Shown here one piece after another: positions 8,798 to 18,940 of a DNA stretch of 64,000 bases (its first letter is position 1; every line of letters starts with the position of its first letter). The translations under genes were made by a program, and so were the position numbers. The notes beneath the pieces are model-generated. The model searched no databases. It worked only from the letters and a program-made list of their open reading frames with translations, and had not been told where the DNA came from. The stretch covers positions 1 through 64,000 of the forward strand of contig NZ_OEZH01000182.1 of the NCBI RefSeq assembly GCF_900243075.1, in the 5' to 3' direction. Source of the stretch: Clostridioides difficile. Its GTDB lineage: Bacteria; Bacillota; Clostridia; Peptostreptococcales; Peptostreptococcaceae.

Positions 8798-9430
8798 CTA
8801 CATAGTATATAATATAGCATTTACTATTGCTGCTGCTAAATTACTGCCACCTTTTCTACCTTTAGATATTATATATGGTATATCTGTTTTTTCAACTTCA
8901 TCTTTTGATTCTTGCGCTCCTACAAAACCTACAGGAACTCCTATAACTGCATCTAAATCTAATCTACCTTCTGATTTCATCTCCATAACTTTATATAAAG
9001 CTGTTGGTGCATTACCTAAAACGAATATTTTTCTTCCTTCTTCTTTAGCTGCAATTTCTACTGCTGCCATAGAACGAGTAATCCCTTTTTCTTTAGCTAA
9101 TTTTGCAGTTTCATCATCTGCCACTAAACATTTATACTTACATCCTAATGATTCTAACTTTCTTTTATTTATACCACTAAGAGCCATATTTGTATCAGTA
9201 TAAATACTTGCATTATTTTTTAATGCATCTATTATACTATCAACTGCTTCTTCTGATATTTTTAATATATCTAAGTAATCAAAATCCGCAGTAGTATGTA
9301 TAGCTCTCTTTATTATTTTTTCTTCGATATTATTCTTAAATTTATAATCTGGTCTAATTTCGTCTATTATTTCTTGTATCAATTCAAAACTTTTTTCTTC
9401 TATTTTCATAGGATTCTTTATGTATTCCAT
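8798..9430 (-). CDS. cbiC: Cobalt-precorrin-8 methylmutase
   Basis: CbiC/CobH moves the C11 methyl to C12, giving cobyrinate. His45 in RAIHTTADFDY is the catalytic histidine of the family. The later segments VAAVEIAAKEEGRKI and GNAPTALYKVMEM and the C-terminal KGRKGGSNLAAAIVNA complete the active site. At 210 residues it is full length. It overlaps the 3' end of the kinase gene by 13 bases. Confidence 0.94.
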   Translation of the reverse strand: MEYIKNPMKIEEKSFELIQEIIDEIRPDYKFKNNIEEKIIKRAIHTTADFDYLDILKISEEAVDSIIDALKNNASIYTDTNMALSGINKRKLESLGCKYKCLVADDETAKLAKEKGITRSMAAVEIAAKEEGRKIFVLGNAPTALYKVMEMKSEGRLDLDAVIGVPVGFVGAQESKDEVEKTDIPYIISKGRKGGSNLAAAIVNAILYTM

Positions 9431-10305
9431 TCTATTTCCCCCTTAATTCCTCCATTGATTATGTTTAGTGTATAAATTTTATTATATACAGAGTTTATGT
9501 TAGACTCATATAAAGCATCTATCACCTTTTTATCATCCATAAACTTATCAATCAAAATACCTACTACCGTTCCACTGTGAGCAATGTTTACTCCATATGC
9601 TCCATATTTTTTCGATATTTTTATTATTTCACTTAAGTACTCTTTTTTTTCTATATTCTCATTCGCTAAACTACTCAAGGTACAAGCCTCTCCAACTAAA
9701 GATAAATTATCATTTTTTAATCCTTCTTCTAAAAGAGCAAATGACTTTTTTATAATTTCTTTATTTTCTATTTTTAACTTATTGTAGTCTTGCCTCAACC
9801 TAATTTTCATAGTATCCAGTACCTTATTTGGTTCAAGTATTACAACTTTTGCATTGGTTAAATTTCCTAGGTATTTTATAACAGTTCCATTTAGAGGATT
9901 AAATATACTGTTTTTATCTATAAATATAGAATCTGTTGGTTCTATTTCCGCTGCTAATTTAGAAATCTCTTCACTACTTAACTCTTTATTTATCAATGAT
10001 AATGTTGCCTTTATGGTAGCTCCTATATCAGCAGTTGAACTTGCCATACCTTTTCCAACAGGTATTTTACTATTTATATTTAAAGAAATATTTTTAGTAT
10101 CTTTTTTAGGCAAATTAAATTTTTCAAATACTTTTTCAATTGCTAATCTTGACTTATATCTACCCCAATTTATGTCTCTTAATTTTTCTTCAATGTAGAC
10201 CTTAGAATACATATCTATTGCATATGAACATAGATATTCTTCATTATCAATTATCCCTTGTACAAATTCTCCACAAGATGCTGGGCATACTCCATAAGAT
10301 TTCAT
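9418..10305 (-). CDS. pduX: L-threonine kinase, PduX-like GHMP kinase
   Basis: PduX makes L-threonine 3-phosphate, the substrate CobD decarboxylates to the aminopropanol linker of B12. The protein opens with CPASCGEFVQG, characteristic of this GHMP subfamily, and has the ATP-binding motif PVGKGMASSTADIGAT near residue 90 and a C-terminal GVNIAHSGTVVGIL motif. Its position directly after cobD supports the role. The ATG at 10305 is preferred over a GTG three codons earlier because of the spacing to GGGTG; this choice is weak. Confidence 0.85.
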   Translation of the reverse strand: MKSYGVCPASCGEFVQGIIDNEEYLCSYAIDMYSKVYIEEKLRDINWGRYKSRLAIEKVFEKFNLPKKDTKNISLNINSKIPVGKGMASSTADIGATIKATLSLINKELSSEEISKLAAEIEPTDSIFIDKNSIFNPLNGTVIKYLGNLTNAKVVILEPNKVLDTMKIRLRQDYNKLKIENKEIIKKSFALLEEGLKNDNLSLVGEACTLSSLANENIEKKEYLSEIIKISKKYGAYGVNIAHSGTVVGILIDKFMDDKKVIDALYESNINSVYNKIYTLNIINGGIKGEIEWNT

Positions 10306-10306
10306 T

Positions 10307-11371
10307 TTAATCACCCAATAAATTTTTCATATTTTCTATAAGAATTTTATTATCTTCATGAGATTTTATAGCCACTCTTATAAAGCTATCATCTAATCCT
10401 ATAAAGTTAGATGCATCTCTAACTAATATGTTTCCTTCCTTAAACAAATCTTTTTTTAATTCTCTAGCTGCTTTTTTATATACTCTTATTAGAATAAAAT
10501 TAGCATCTGTATCATAGACCTTTATATTTCTTATGTTTCTCAACTCTTGTAACATATATTTTCTTTCTTTTATGTAATACTCTTTACTATTTCTAATATA
10601 CTCTTTATCTTTAAAAATAAAATTGGATAGTATGTCTGCAAAAGAATTTATAGTCCACGGTTCTTTGTATTCATAAATTTTGTCCATAATGTTGGTGTTA
10701 CTTGTAAGACCATATCCTAACCTTAAACCAGGCATACCAAAAAACTTAGTCACAGCTTTAATTATAAATATATTTTTATTTGATTCTATGTACTTAACCA
10801 AACTATATTCACTTTCATCTTCAACAAATTCCATGAAAGTTTCATCAATTATTAACACCTTATTATGTTGACCTAATAAATCAACAAGTTCCTTTAAATC
10901 TTGGACATTGCCACTAGGATTATTAGGATTACATATAAATAAGCTATCAAATTTTTCAATGTTTTTTTTAATTATATCTATATCAAGTTGAAAATTATTA
11001 TCTAAATCTAAATCTATAATATCTAGATTATTTAACTCAGCACTTCTTCTATACTCTGAAAAGGTCGGATTTATTATAGCTAATCTTTTTTTAATACTCT
11101 TCATAAGCAAATAAATCACTTCTGTTGCACCATTTCCAGGTATTATAAAGTTTGGATTTATATCTATATATTTTGATATATTTTCTCTCAAGTTTGTATA
11201 ATTTATATCTGGATAATTCCTGCACTCTTCTAATCCTCTTAAAATGTATCTTTCTAAATTTGGTAATACATTTGGATTTATATTTGAACTAAAATCAATT
11301 ATTTCTTTTGGGTCTTTCCCATATAATCTTGCCATTTCATCTACATTGGCACCATGCCCTAAATCCTTCAT
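10307..11371 (-). CDS. cobD: L-threonine-O-3-phosphate decarboxylase
   Basis: This PLP enzyme makes (R)-1-aminopropan-2-yl phosphate for the nucleotide loop. The fold is aminotransferase class I/II: GNGATEVIYLL around 80, CNPNNPSG near 147-154, VLIIDETFMEF with the PLP-contacting Asp, and Lys209 in AVTKFFGMPGLRLGYG as the Schiff-base lysine. It resembles histidinol-phosphate aminotransferase, but the KDLGHGANV start and the B12 context support CobD. It overlaps pduX slightly. Confidence 0.9.
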   Translation of the reverse strand: MKDLGHGANVDEMARLYGKDPKEIIDFSSNINPNVLPNLERYILRGLEECRNYPDINYTNLRENISKYIDINPNFIIPGNGATEVIYLLMKSIKKRLAIINPTFSEYRRSAELNNLDIIDLDLDNNFQLDIDIIKKNIEKFDSLFICNPNNPSGNVQDLKELVDLLGQHNKVLIIDETFMEFVEDESEYSLVKYIESNKNIFIIKAVTKFFGMPGLRLGYGLTSNTNIMDKIYEYKEPWTINSFADILSNFIFKDKEYIRNSKEYYIKERKYMLQELRNIRNIKVYDTDANFILIRVYKKAARELKKDLFKEGNILVRDASNFIGLDDSFIRVAIKSHEDNKILIENMKNLLGD

Positions 11372-11402
11372 CTATGTCCCCCTTAAGTTAGCAAACAATA
11401 AT

Positions 11403-12374
11403 TTATATAATTAGGTTAATTAAAATCATCCTACATAACACATATACTAGTGTAAATACCAACATAGATACAAATGAAGATGCATACATAATTTTATTAG
11501 TTTTAATTATATCCTCTTTATCTATATCCCTAAGCTTATCCCCTATTGTTGGTTTATACACTTTTTCCCCAAAATAAACATTGGTACCTCCTAGTTGTAT
11601 TCCTAGAGCGCCAGATACAGCCCCTTCTGAAAAAGCACAATTTGGACTTTTATGATTCTTTCTATCTCTAATAGAAATCCTAAAACAATTCCTATAGTCA
11701 TAACTTAAAAAGAAACTTCCAATCGTCATAAGAATAACAGATATTCTAGCTGGTATATAATTGGCTATATCATCAATCTTAGCAGAAGCAAAACCAATAT
11801 CTTTATATTTTTTATTTTTATATCCAACTGTTGAATCCAATGTATTTATAGCTTTATATGCCATAGCAAGTGGTGCTCCTCCAATAAAGGCATAAAACAT
11901 AGGCGCAATTATACCATCTACAGTATTTTCCGCAACAGTTTCTACAGTTGCTCTTATTATCTCAGACTCACTTAAACTGGTGGTATCTCTCCCTACTATA
12001 TAAGATAGCTGAATTCTAGACTTTTTTATATCTTCAGTTTTTAATACATTATAGATTTTTAATGCTTCATCTTTTAAACATTTTGTGGCTAGTGTTGTAT
12101 AAATTATAAAACTATTTATTACAATACTCAATAATATATTAAAACTAAATAGCTTCACTATAGCATAAGTTATTAAATATGTTATTCCAACAGTTATAAA
12201 CCATAATATAAATCCACCAAATTTTAACTGTCTATCATTTTTAGATACCTTCCTTATTATACCTTGAGTAAAATTTATAAGTTTACCAATAAATCTCACT
12301 GGATGAGGAAAAGAATATGGGTCTCCTACAATTAAGTCTGTTACATATCCTATATAAATAGATAAAATATTCAT
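11403..12374 (-). CDS. cbiB: Adenosylcobinamide-phosphate synthase
   Basis: CbiB/CobD (Pseudomonas naming) amidates adenosylcobyrate with aminopropanol phosphate at the membrane. The 323-residue protein has several hydrophobic segments and the family signatures LIVGDPYSFPHPVRFIGK near the N-terminus, TVAENTVDGIIAPMFYA and SPNCAFSEGAVSGALG. It abuts cbiA with no gap. The next gene downstream is cobD, which makes the linker that CbiB attaches. Confidence 0.93.
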   Translation of the reverse strand: MNILSIYIGYVTDLIVGDPYSFPHPVRFIGKLINFTQGIIRKVSKNDRQLKFGGFILWFITVGITYLITYAIVKLFSFNILLSIVINSFIIYTTLATKCLKDEALKIYNVLKTEDIKKSRIQLSYIVGRDTTSLSESEIIRATVETVAENTVDGIIAPMFYAFIGGAPLAMAYKAINTLDSTVGYKNKKYKDIGFASAKIDDIANYIPARISVILMTIGSFFLSYDYRNCFRISIRDRKNHKSPNCAFSEGAVSGALGIQLGGTNVYFGEKVYKPTIGDKLRDIDKEDIIKTNKIMYASSFVSMLVFTLVYVLCRMILINLII

Positions 12375-13751
12375 TTACTCATTTCCTTTACTCAAAAAAT
12401 TTTCTATACAGCTTAAGTTATTATAAAAATGAGTATGAAGATATGTAGCTAGAGTGTTTCCTTTACTATAACCACCATCCCACTCTTCTACTATATTTCC
12501 ATCCCTTTCTTTTTTCATTGAATATACACATTTTTCATCACTTTCAAATATTGAATGATGAAACTCATGTCCTTTAATAGATTCCCCTTTTTTAGATAAA
12601 AGAGTATTTTCCTTGGCTACACCAATACAGTACCCAAATCTCTTTAAGGAAGATGTCATCCTGCTAATTCCACTGAATATACCAACCATATTAAATTCTT
12701 CTTCTTCTTGATTCAATAGTTTCTCACCTAGATACATCAGCCCTCCACATTCTGCATAAATAGGTATGTTATTATTATGTGCTTCTAATATAGAAGTTCT
12801 CATTGATTCATTTGCTTCTAGCTCTTTTCCAAATATCTCTGGAAAACCTCCTCCAATATAAATATAATCTGAATTTGGTACTGATGTATCTTCAAGAGGA
12901 CTAAAGTAGTTTATTTCTAACCCAAGTTCTTCTAATAGCTCTATATTTTCTCTATAATAAAAATTGAATGCTTTATCATATGCTATAGCTATTGATTTAT
13001 TATTAATGTGTTCTTTTATTTTATTATTTTCTATCAAAGTTTGAAAATCAAAATCACTCTTAAATTCGTCACTTTTTGATATTTCAATTATTCTATCAAT
13101 ATCTATATAGTTTTCAATTTCATCTGCTAGAGTGTAAAATTTTTCTCTTAATGATTTCATTTCCACACTAGGAACTAATCCTAAATGTCTAGATTCTAAA
13201 GAGAATTTATTATTTGGAGGAAAGTACCCCAACACTTCAACATTACAATACTTTTCTATAGAACTCTTGATTATTTGATAATGGCTACTAGTCTTTACAT
13301 TGTTTACTATGACACCTTTTATATTTACATCTTTATCTAGTTCCTTATATCCAAGTACCATAGCAGCACTAGATGCTGCCATAGATTTTCCATTTATAAC
13401 TAATATAACAGGTGATTTTAGTACCTTTGAAGTATGTGAACTTGTACAATTATCTAAATCTATTCCAAATCCATCATATAACCCCATAACACCTTCTATT
13501 ACTGAAATATCTGCGTCCTTTGAGGACTTATTTACTATATACTTTATTTTTTCATCATCTAACATATAAGAATCTAAATTTCTGGAATGTCTTCCAGTTA
13601 TAAAAGTGTGATATGAAGGGTCTATATAGTCTGGCCCTACTTTATATGGCTGTACTTTCATATTTCTCTTAACCAAAGCTTGCATTATTCCTAATGATAT
13701 TGTTGTTTTACCTACTCCACTACTAGTACCCGCAATTAAAATTTTTTTCAT
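12375..13751 (-). CDS. cbiA: Cobyrinate a,c-diamide synthase
   Basis: CbiA uses ATP and glutamine to amidate the a and c carboxyls of cobyrinate. The N-terminal synthetase domain starts with the P-loop GTSSGVGKTTISLG; the C-terminal class I glutamine amidotransferase domain holds the nucleophile Cys in IYAECGGLMYLGE and the triad His near LATYLHTHFY. At 458 residues it is full length. It lies about 40 bases after cbiP and touches cbiB. Confidence 0.95.
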   Translation of the reverse strand: MKKILIAGTSSGVGKTTISLGIMQALVKRNMKVQPYKVGPDYIDPSYHTFITGRHSRNLDSYMLDDEKIKYIVNKSSKDADISVIEGVMGLYDGFGIDLDNCTSSHTSKVLKSPVILVINGKSMAASSAAMVLGYKELDKDVNIKGVIVNNVKTSSHYQIIKSSIEKYCNVEVLGYFPPNNKFSLESRHLGLVPSVEMKSLREKFYTLADEIENYIDIDRIIEISKSDEFKSDFDFQTLIENNKIKEHINNKSIAIAYDKAFNFYYRENIELLEELGLEINYFSPLEDTSVPNSDYIYIGGGFPEIFGKELEANESMRTSILEAHNNNIPIYAECGGLMYLGEKLLNQEEEEFNMVGIFSGISRMTSSLKRFGYCIGVAKENTLLSKKGESIKGHEFHHSIFESDEKCVYSMKKERDGNIVEEWDGGYSKGNTLATYLHTHFYNNLSCIENFLSKGNE

Positions 13752-13789
13752 AATACACCTCCTACCTAAATTATAAATAAAAGTTACCC

Positions 13790-15304
13790 TTATTTCATAA
13801 TCTCATATATTTTTTCTATATCTAAATGTTCTCTTAAAAAATCAGCTAACTTATCATACTCTTTATCCTTAAATTCATTAAAAGAGTTTACTTTACTTTC
13901 TAATTCTTCTAAGCCTTTTTTCTTTCTTATATTGTTTAAAATTGCTCTTGTAAAACTTATTTCATCAAATATTCCATGAAGATAAGTCCCAATTACATTC
14001 CCTTCTTTATTTACACTTCCTTCAGTATAATTAACCTCTTTATCCAGTTTTTTGGTTATCAAATCTAAGCTTCTTACATCATTACCTCGATTTGTAATAC
14101 CCATATGAATTTCATAACCTTTTACTTTCTTACCTTTGAGGTCATTCATATATTCACTACTACATTCAATAATAGTAGCCTCTACCTGTGTTGTAGTCTT
14201 TTCTTTCTCAAATATTGTTTCTGTATCTAAAAGACCCATTCCATCAACTTCTTCAATTTCACTTTCAACATGATAAGGGTCTTTTAATTTTTTACCTAAC
14301 ATTTGATATCCACCACATATACCAAATATCAATTTACCTTGACTATGTAAATTTTTAATTTGTGACTCAAGACCACTTTTTCTTATATATGTTAAATCGT
14401 CTATAGTACTTTTAGTTCCAGGTATTATTACCATGTCTGGATTTCCCAAAGATTCTCCATAGTCTACATATCTAATACTTACATCTTCCTGTGTTTCAAA
14501 TATATTAAAATCTGTAAAATTTGACATATGCGGAGTTCTAATTATTTCTATGTGTATATCACTTTTATCCATTTTTTTCTTAAATCTAGTGGTTACGCTG
14601 TCTTCATCTTCTATTTTTATATCTGTATAAGGAACTACTCCTATGACAGGTACTTTTATGATGTCTTCTAACATCTTTACACCATCTTGTAAAAGTTCTT
14701 TTTTCCCTCTGAATTTATTGATTATTACACCTTTTACTCTTTTTTTCTCGTCTTCATTTAATAGAAGCATTGTCCCAGCTAATGATGCAAATACTCCACC
14801 TCTATCAATATCTCCAACTATTATTACAGGTGCATCAGCTATTTCTGCCATACCCATATTAGATATATCTCTATCTTTTAAATTTATTTCTGCATTACTT
14901 CCTGCACCTTCCATAACCACAATATCATATCTTGAATTCAAGCTGTTAAAGGTTTCCCTTAATACATCTACTAACTCCAATTTATAGTCATGATACTTAG
15001 AAGAAGGCATTTCTCCCACAACTTTACCTCTTACAATAACTTGACTTTTATTATTTCCAGAAGGCTTTAATAAAACTGGATTCATATCAGCTATTGGCTC
15101 TATTTTTGCGGCCTCCGCTTGAAATACTTGCGCTCTTCCCATTTCTAACCCTTCTTTAGTTATAAAAGAATTTAAAGCCATATTTTGTGACTTAAAAGGA
15201 GCAACAGTATAACCATCTTGCTTAAATATTCTACATAATCCTGCTACTAATACACTTTTACCTACATTTGAAGCTGTTCCTTGTAGCATTATTTTTTTCC
15301 CCAC
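13790..15304 (-). CDS. cbiP: Cobyric acid synthase
   Basis: CbiP/CobQ adds the b, d, e and g amides to adenosylcobyrinate diamide. The 504-residue protein has [18 protein letters not shown] at the N-terminus (P-loop), [24 protein letters not shown], and the amidotransferase Cys in [13 protein letters not shown]. It is the first gene behind the cobalamin riboswitch, so it leads the repressible part of the operon. Its ribosome binding site AAGGAGGG precedes the start. Confidence 0.95.
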   Translation of the reverse strand: MGKKIMLQGTASNVGKSVLVAGLCRIFKQDGYTVAPFKSQNMALNSFITKEGLEMGRAQVFQAEAAKIEPIADMNPVLLKPSGNNKSQVIVRGKVVGEMPSSKYHDYKLELVDVLRETFNSLNSRYDIVVMEGAGSNAEINLKDRDISNMGMAEIADAPVIIVGDIDRGGVFASLAGTMLLLNEDEKKRVKGVIINKFRGKKELLQDGVKMLEDIIKVPVIGVVPYTDIKIEDEDSVTTRFKKKMDKSDIHIEIIRTPHMSNFTDFNIFETQEDVSIRYVDYGESLGNPDMVIIPGTKSTIDDLTYIRKSGLESQIKNLHSQGKLIFGICGGYQMLGKKLKDPYHVESEIEEVDGMGLLDTETIFEKEKTTTQVEATIIECSSEYMNDLKGKKVKGYEIHMGITNRGNDVRSLDLITKKLDKEVNYTEGSVNKEGNVIGTYLHGIFDEISFTRAILNNIRKKKGLEELESKVNSFNEFKDKEYDKLADFLREHLDIEKIYEIMK

Positions 15305-15341
15305 TTTCCATCCCTCCTTGTTAAAATTTACTAAAAAACAA

Positions 15342-15380
15342 ATTAAAAAAAGTCCTAATACTTCTAAAGATAGGACTTTT
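15342..15380 (-). terminator. Riboswitch-controlled intrinsic terminator before cbiP
   Basis: On the minus strand AAAAGTCCTA pairs with TAGGACTTTT and is followed by a T tract, about 40 bases before the cbiP start. It lies directly after the cobalamin aptamer, so it is the likely expression platform: ligand binding would favour this terminator and stop the long cbi transcript. Confidence 0.85.
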
Positions 15381-15404
15381 ATATATATTAATTAAAAATC
15401 TTTC

Positions 15405-15590
15405 ACCCCGAAGACCTCTTGTTTTAAATTAAATTAGGCAGGTATCCTGGCTTAACTTCATCCTACTTCTATAACCTTCCCATCAAATTGACAGTGGTAT
15501 TTATAGTTTCGTTGGTTTCACAGTAGCGGGGGCTGCAAAGGCATCTAACCTTTTTCCCTTTTAACATCTAATTAAGAACCTAATTTTAAT
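15405..15590 (-). promoter_or_regulatory. Cobalamin riboswitch aptamer
   Basis: The minus strand shows the B12-box sequence AAGCCAGGATACCTGCC (about 15453-15437), the conserved core GCAGCCCCCGCTACTGTGA, the ACCACTGT segment and a 3' stem ending AGAGGTCTTCGGGGTGAAAG. This is the normal order of a cobalamin riboswitch. It sits between cobC and cbiP, and a terminator follows. It would shut off cbiP through cobA when B12 is plentiful. Confidence 0.93.
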
Positions 15591-15664
15591 CTAATATTCT
15601 ATTTTCATTGTTAATTTTACAGATATATTACAAGCACATGTTGTAATATTTAGTTTTGATTAAA

Positions 15665-16279
15665 TTATATAAAGTCTGTAAAATTCATTTTATCTATTAC
15701 AGCAAATCCACTATCAACTTCTAAAACTGTAATAGATGCATTATCAATTTTAAAGTTCCAGTGATATTTATAACTACCAGAAATCAAGTGTGTTATTATA
15801 TTTCTTATTGTTCCTGCATGAGAACATACAAGTATTGTTTTTGTATCTGAATTACTATCATTTTCTAAAATTATATTATCAATTTCTTTTGCCACTCTTT
15901 CATAAGAGTCTACCAAACTTTCTCCATTTGGATATCTATAGTTGCTACCTTCTTCTATCATTTTTTCAAACTCACTTGGATATTTGATTTTAATATCTTC
16001 AAAAGTTATTCCTTCAAAGTCTCCAAAACTAATTTCTCTTAGAGCTTCTTTTTCTTCTATTTCTAATAATTTCAATTTTGATATTTTTTTTATTGTATCT
16101 TTAGTACGTGTAGATGGTGTTGTATAAATCTTGTCTATTTTTTCATGACTTAAATATCTAGTAATTTTATTTATTTGCAGTTCACCCTCTTCACTAATAC
16201 AACTATTTATATGACCTGACAATTTTCCTTTTTTATTATCATCTGTCAGTGCATGTCTTATTAATATTAATCTTATCAT
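15665..16279 (-). CDS. cobC: Alpha-ribazole phosphatase, histidine phosphatase family
   Basis: CobC removes phosphate from alpha-ribazole 5'-phosphate or adenosylcobalamin 5'-phosphate, late in nucleotide-loop assembly. The 204-residue protein has the phosphohistidine motif LIRHALTDDN (His9; RHA in place of the usual RHG) and a second His in VCSHAGTIRNII. The context of cobS upstream and the B12 riboswitch downstream supports CobC over a generic phosphoglycerate-mutase-like phosphatase. Confidence 0.87.
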   Translation of the reverse strand: MIRLILIRHALTDDNKKGKLSGHINSCISEEGELQINKITRYLSHEKIDKIYTTPSTRTKDTIKKISKLKLLEIEEKEALREISFGDFEGITFEDIKIKYPSEFEKMIEEGSNYRYPNGESLVDSYERVAKEIDNIILENDSNSDTKTILVCSHAGTIRNIITHLISGSYKYHWNFKIDNASITVLEVDSGFAVIDKMNFTDFI

Positions 16280-16298
16280 ATTATCACCACTTTTTAGT

Positions 16299-17078
16299 TT
16301 AAAAAAACATAAAAATTAACAAATATATGTAAATCAAATATACAAGCTCTGAAAGTTCTATTCCACAGCCTAATATATCTCCTGTTACTCCATCAATTTT
16401 TGCATAAATATGCTTTTTAAATAATATTATAAATATAAAAACTACTATGACTGAACCTAATACCTTAATCAACACTATATTAGGTAATAAGAATATAAAT
16501 TTAGTAATAAGACCAACTATTAATAATGTGTATATTATAGCTGTTATTAACATACTTGTAGTCAATTTTCCTATAAATAAATTTCCCATTCCTTTTTCTC
16601 TTGGAGTCACAGTTTTATATGTCAATAACATTACTCCTAGCCTTGCAATCATTGGCATAAAAATTATAACCCATAATGAATTATTACTTATTATATTGTA
16701 TATGAATCCAACTTTTAATAAAAGTACAAACATAATTGCTAAAAGTGAATTTGTACCCAATCTTGAATCTTTCATTATTTCAAGCATTTTTTCTTTATCT
16801 CTATAACTGTATATTGCATCAAATGTATCTCCTAATCCATCTATATGAAGTCCTCCTGTAATTAAGACACCAGCTAGAGTTATTATTATAGAAGCTATAA
16901 ATGGTTCAAATAAAAGTATAGAAATCCATCCTACTAAATAGGTTAATATACCTATGACAAAACCTACAAGTGGAAAATATACTATTGATTTATAAAATTC
17001 ATCATCAAATCTTACATTTAATTTTATAGGTATCCTTGTCAAAAACTGTAGTATTAAAATAAATCTTTTCATAGTCAC
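16299..17078 (-). CDS. cobS: Adenosylcobinamide-GDP ribazoletransferase
   Basis: CobS is the membrane cobalamin synthase that joins adenosylcobinamide-GDP with alpha-ribazole phosphate. It has five to seven hydrophobic segments and the signature HIDGLGDTFDAIYSYRDKEK with the following KDSRLGTNS. The start is GTG at 17078, six bases after AAGGAG; an ATG two codons later is possible. It overlaps no gene but is only three bases from cobU, so the two are coupled. Confidence 0.93.
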   Translation of the reverse strand: MTMKRFILILQFLTRIPIKLNVRFDDEFYKSIVYFPLVGFVIGILTYLVGWISILLFEPFIASIIITLAGVLITGGLHIDGLGDTFDAIYSYRDKEKMLEIMKDSRLGTNSLLAIMFVLLLKVGFIYNIISNNSLWVIIFMPMIARLGVMLLTYKTVTPREKGMGNLFIGKLTTSMLITAIIYTLLIVGLITKFIFLLPNIVLIKVLGSVIVVFIFIILFKKHIYAKIDGVTGDILGCGIELSELVYLIYIYLLIFMFF

Positions 17079-17081
17079 ATA

Positions 17082-17642
17082 CTACTCCTTTATTTTCATG
17101 GGTATGCCACTAACTACAAAATAAACTTCATTACTTTTTGATGCTATATATTGATTTATACGACCTACAATGTCAGCATATATCCTACTAAGTTTATTCC
17201 CAGGAACAATTCCCATACCTAATTCATTCGTCACAAATACAAAGTATAGATTTGTTTTTTCTATTTCTTCAATAAGTTTACTAATTTGTTCTTTTATGTA
17301 CTCTTCTAATTTATTTATTTCTTCTTGAGTAGAGTCTTCTATATTTGGATTGTGTTTAAACATTAGATTATTTACTAATAATGTTACACAATCCAGTATA
17401 ACAGTTTCATGTTCTTTGTATAGCTCTTCAATTATGGAATATATATCTTCATATATTTCATATGTATTCCAGTTTCTAGGTCTATTCTCTTGATGCTTTT
17501 TTACTCTATCTTTCATTTCATCATCAAATGGAATAGAAGTAGCTATATAAGCTGTATTATTATGCTTGTCCAAACATAGTTTTTCTGCAAAGTTACTCTT
17601 TCCTGACCTAGCTCCTCCTGTTACTAGAATAATTTTACTCAT
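17082..17642 (-). CDS. cobU: Adenosylcobinamide kinase / guanylyltransferase
   Basis: CobU phosphorylates adenosylcobinamide and adds GMP. MSKIILVTGGARSGKSNFAE carries the P-loop at the start. YIATSIPFDDEM and VTNELGMGIVPGN are also typical, and the length of 186 residues fits the family. I chose the ATG at 17642 because AGGAG stands seven bases upstream; the 19 extra residues possible upstream have no such site. It lies about 30 bases after cobT. Confidence 0.93.
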   Translation of the reverse strand: MSKIILVTGGARSGKSNFAEKLCLDKHNNTAYIATSIPFDDEMKDRVKKHQENRPRNWNTYEIYEDIYSIIEELYKEHETVILDCVTLLVNNLMFKHNPNIEDSTQEEINKLEEYIKEQISKLIEEIEKTNLYFVFVTNELGMGIVPGNKLSRIYADIVGRINQYIASKSNEVYFVVSGIPMKIKE

Positions 17643-17673
17643 CAAAACACTCCTACATATTAAATTTTTATAT

Positions 17674-18720
17674 TTATCTTCCCATGTCAATTTCATCAAA
17701 AGTTGCCATATTCTTGTAAGTATAATTTGAAGCTTCTATTATATTAAACGCTAAAGCAGCTCCACTTCCCTCACCTAACCTCATATCCATATTTAATAGA
17801 GGGTCTAATTTCAATATATCTAATGCTCTTTTAGTTCCTGATTCTGCTGACAAATGAGATGCTATCATATATTCTCTAGTTTTTGGATTTATCTTATATG
17901 CAATTAATGCTGCTGCATAAGAAATAAATCCATCAATTACTACTGGAATTCTATTAGCACTACATCCTAATATAACACCTGCCATTGAACCTATTTCAAA
18001 TCCACCTACTTTAGATAAAATATCTACTCCATCAGTTGGATTTGGATTATTAATTTCAATAGCTTTTCTAATTACTTCAGCCTTATGTTTTAGTCTCTCT
18101 TTCTTAAGACCTGCACCTATACCAGTAACCTCTAAAGGGTCACACCCTGAAATTACAGATATTATTGCTGTACTTGGAGTAGTATTTGCTATACCCATCT
18201 CTCCAATACCAATAACCTTATAATCTTTTTCTATACACTGTTCTGCTATTTCAATACCTATCTCTAAACATCTAATAGCTTCTTGTTTACTCATAGCTGG
18301 ACCTTTTGCCATATTTGATGTCCCTTTTCTTATCTTGTAATCTAACACTCCATCTAGTTTTTCATCACAGTTTATTCCTACATCTACAGCTACAACATCT
18401 GCCCCTACAAATTTACTTATTACTCCAACTCCACACAGACCTTTCGAAAAATTTGGGAATTGTAGTTTTGTTATATTTTGAGGGTCAGGTGCTACTCCTT
18501 CTTCATATACACCATGGTCTCCAGCAAAAGCTATTATAACTTTTTTACTTGTATCAAAAGTTTCATTGCCAAATATTCCTGCTAATTGCATGCAAATATC
18601 TTCTATCTTTCCTAAGCTTCCAGTTGGATGTATAAGCCTGTCCAATCTCTGCTTTGTTTTTTCAATAGAAGAATTATCTAGAGAATATATGTTTTTTGAT
18701 ATACTTTCTAATAAACTCAT
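17674..18720 (-). CDS. cobT: Nicotinate-nucleotide-dimethylbenzimidazole phosphoribosyltransferase
   Basis: CobT activates the lower ligand base to its alpha-ribotide. The 348-residue protein shows FAGDHGVYEEGVAPDP, IGEMGIANTTPSTAI and the catalytic Glu in RLGEGSGAALAFN. The first gene of the run, it starts 221 bases from the divergent small gene at 18941. No lower-ligand synthesis gene (bluB or bza) is visible nearby, so the base may be scavenged or made elsewhere. Confidence 0.95.
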   Translation of the reverse strand: MSLLESISKNIYSLDNSSIEKTKQRLDRLIHPTGSLGKIEDICMQLAGIFGNETFDTSKKVIIAFAGDHGVYEEGVAPDPQNITKLQFPNFSKGLCGVGVISKFVGADVVAVDVGINCDEKLDGVLDYKIRKGTSNMAKGPAMSKQEAIRCLEIGIEIAEQCIEKDYKVIGIGEMGIANTTPSTAIISVISGCDPLEVTGIGAGLKKERLKHKAEVIRKAIEINNPNPTDGVDILSKVGGFEIGSMAGVILGCSANRIPVVIDGFISYAAALIAYKINPKTREYMIASHLSAESGTKRALDILKLDPLLNMDMRLGEGSGAALAFNIIEASNYTYKNMATFDEIDMGR

Positions 18721-18940
18721 TTTTTATCCTCCCAACATTGTTTTATTTTTTTAAATTATCTTTTTAGATAAAAAACACTCTTATTTTCTAAAAATTTCAA
18801 CTTTTTATTTTTATTTTTACATACATACAAAAATTATTCTACATTTTACCTTAATTTCCTTTATTTTCTATTATCAATTTGCATACAATCAGATGTTTTT
18901 TGTAAAAATAGATTTAAAAGGACTTTAAGGAGATGATATT

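Noticed and set aside
18721-18940. A second cobalamin riboswitch ahead of cobT
   Set aside because: No B12-box or aptamer core can be read on the minus strand in this gap.
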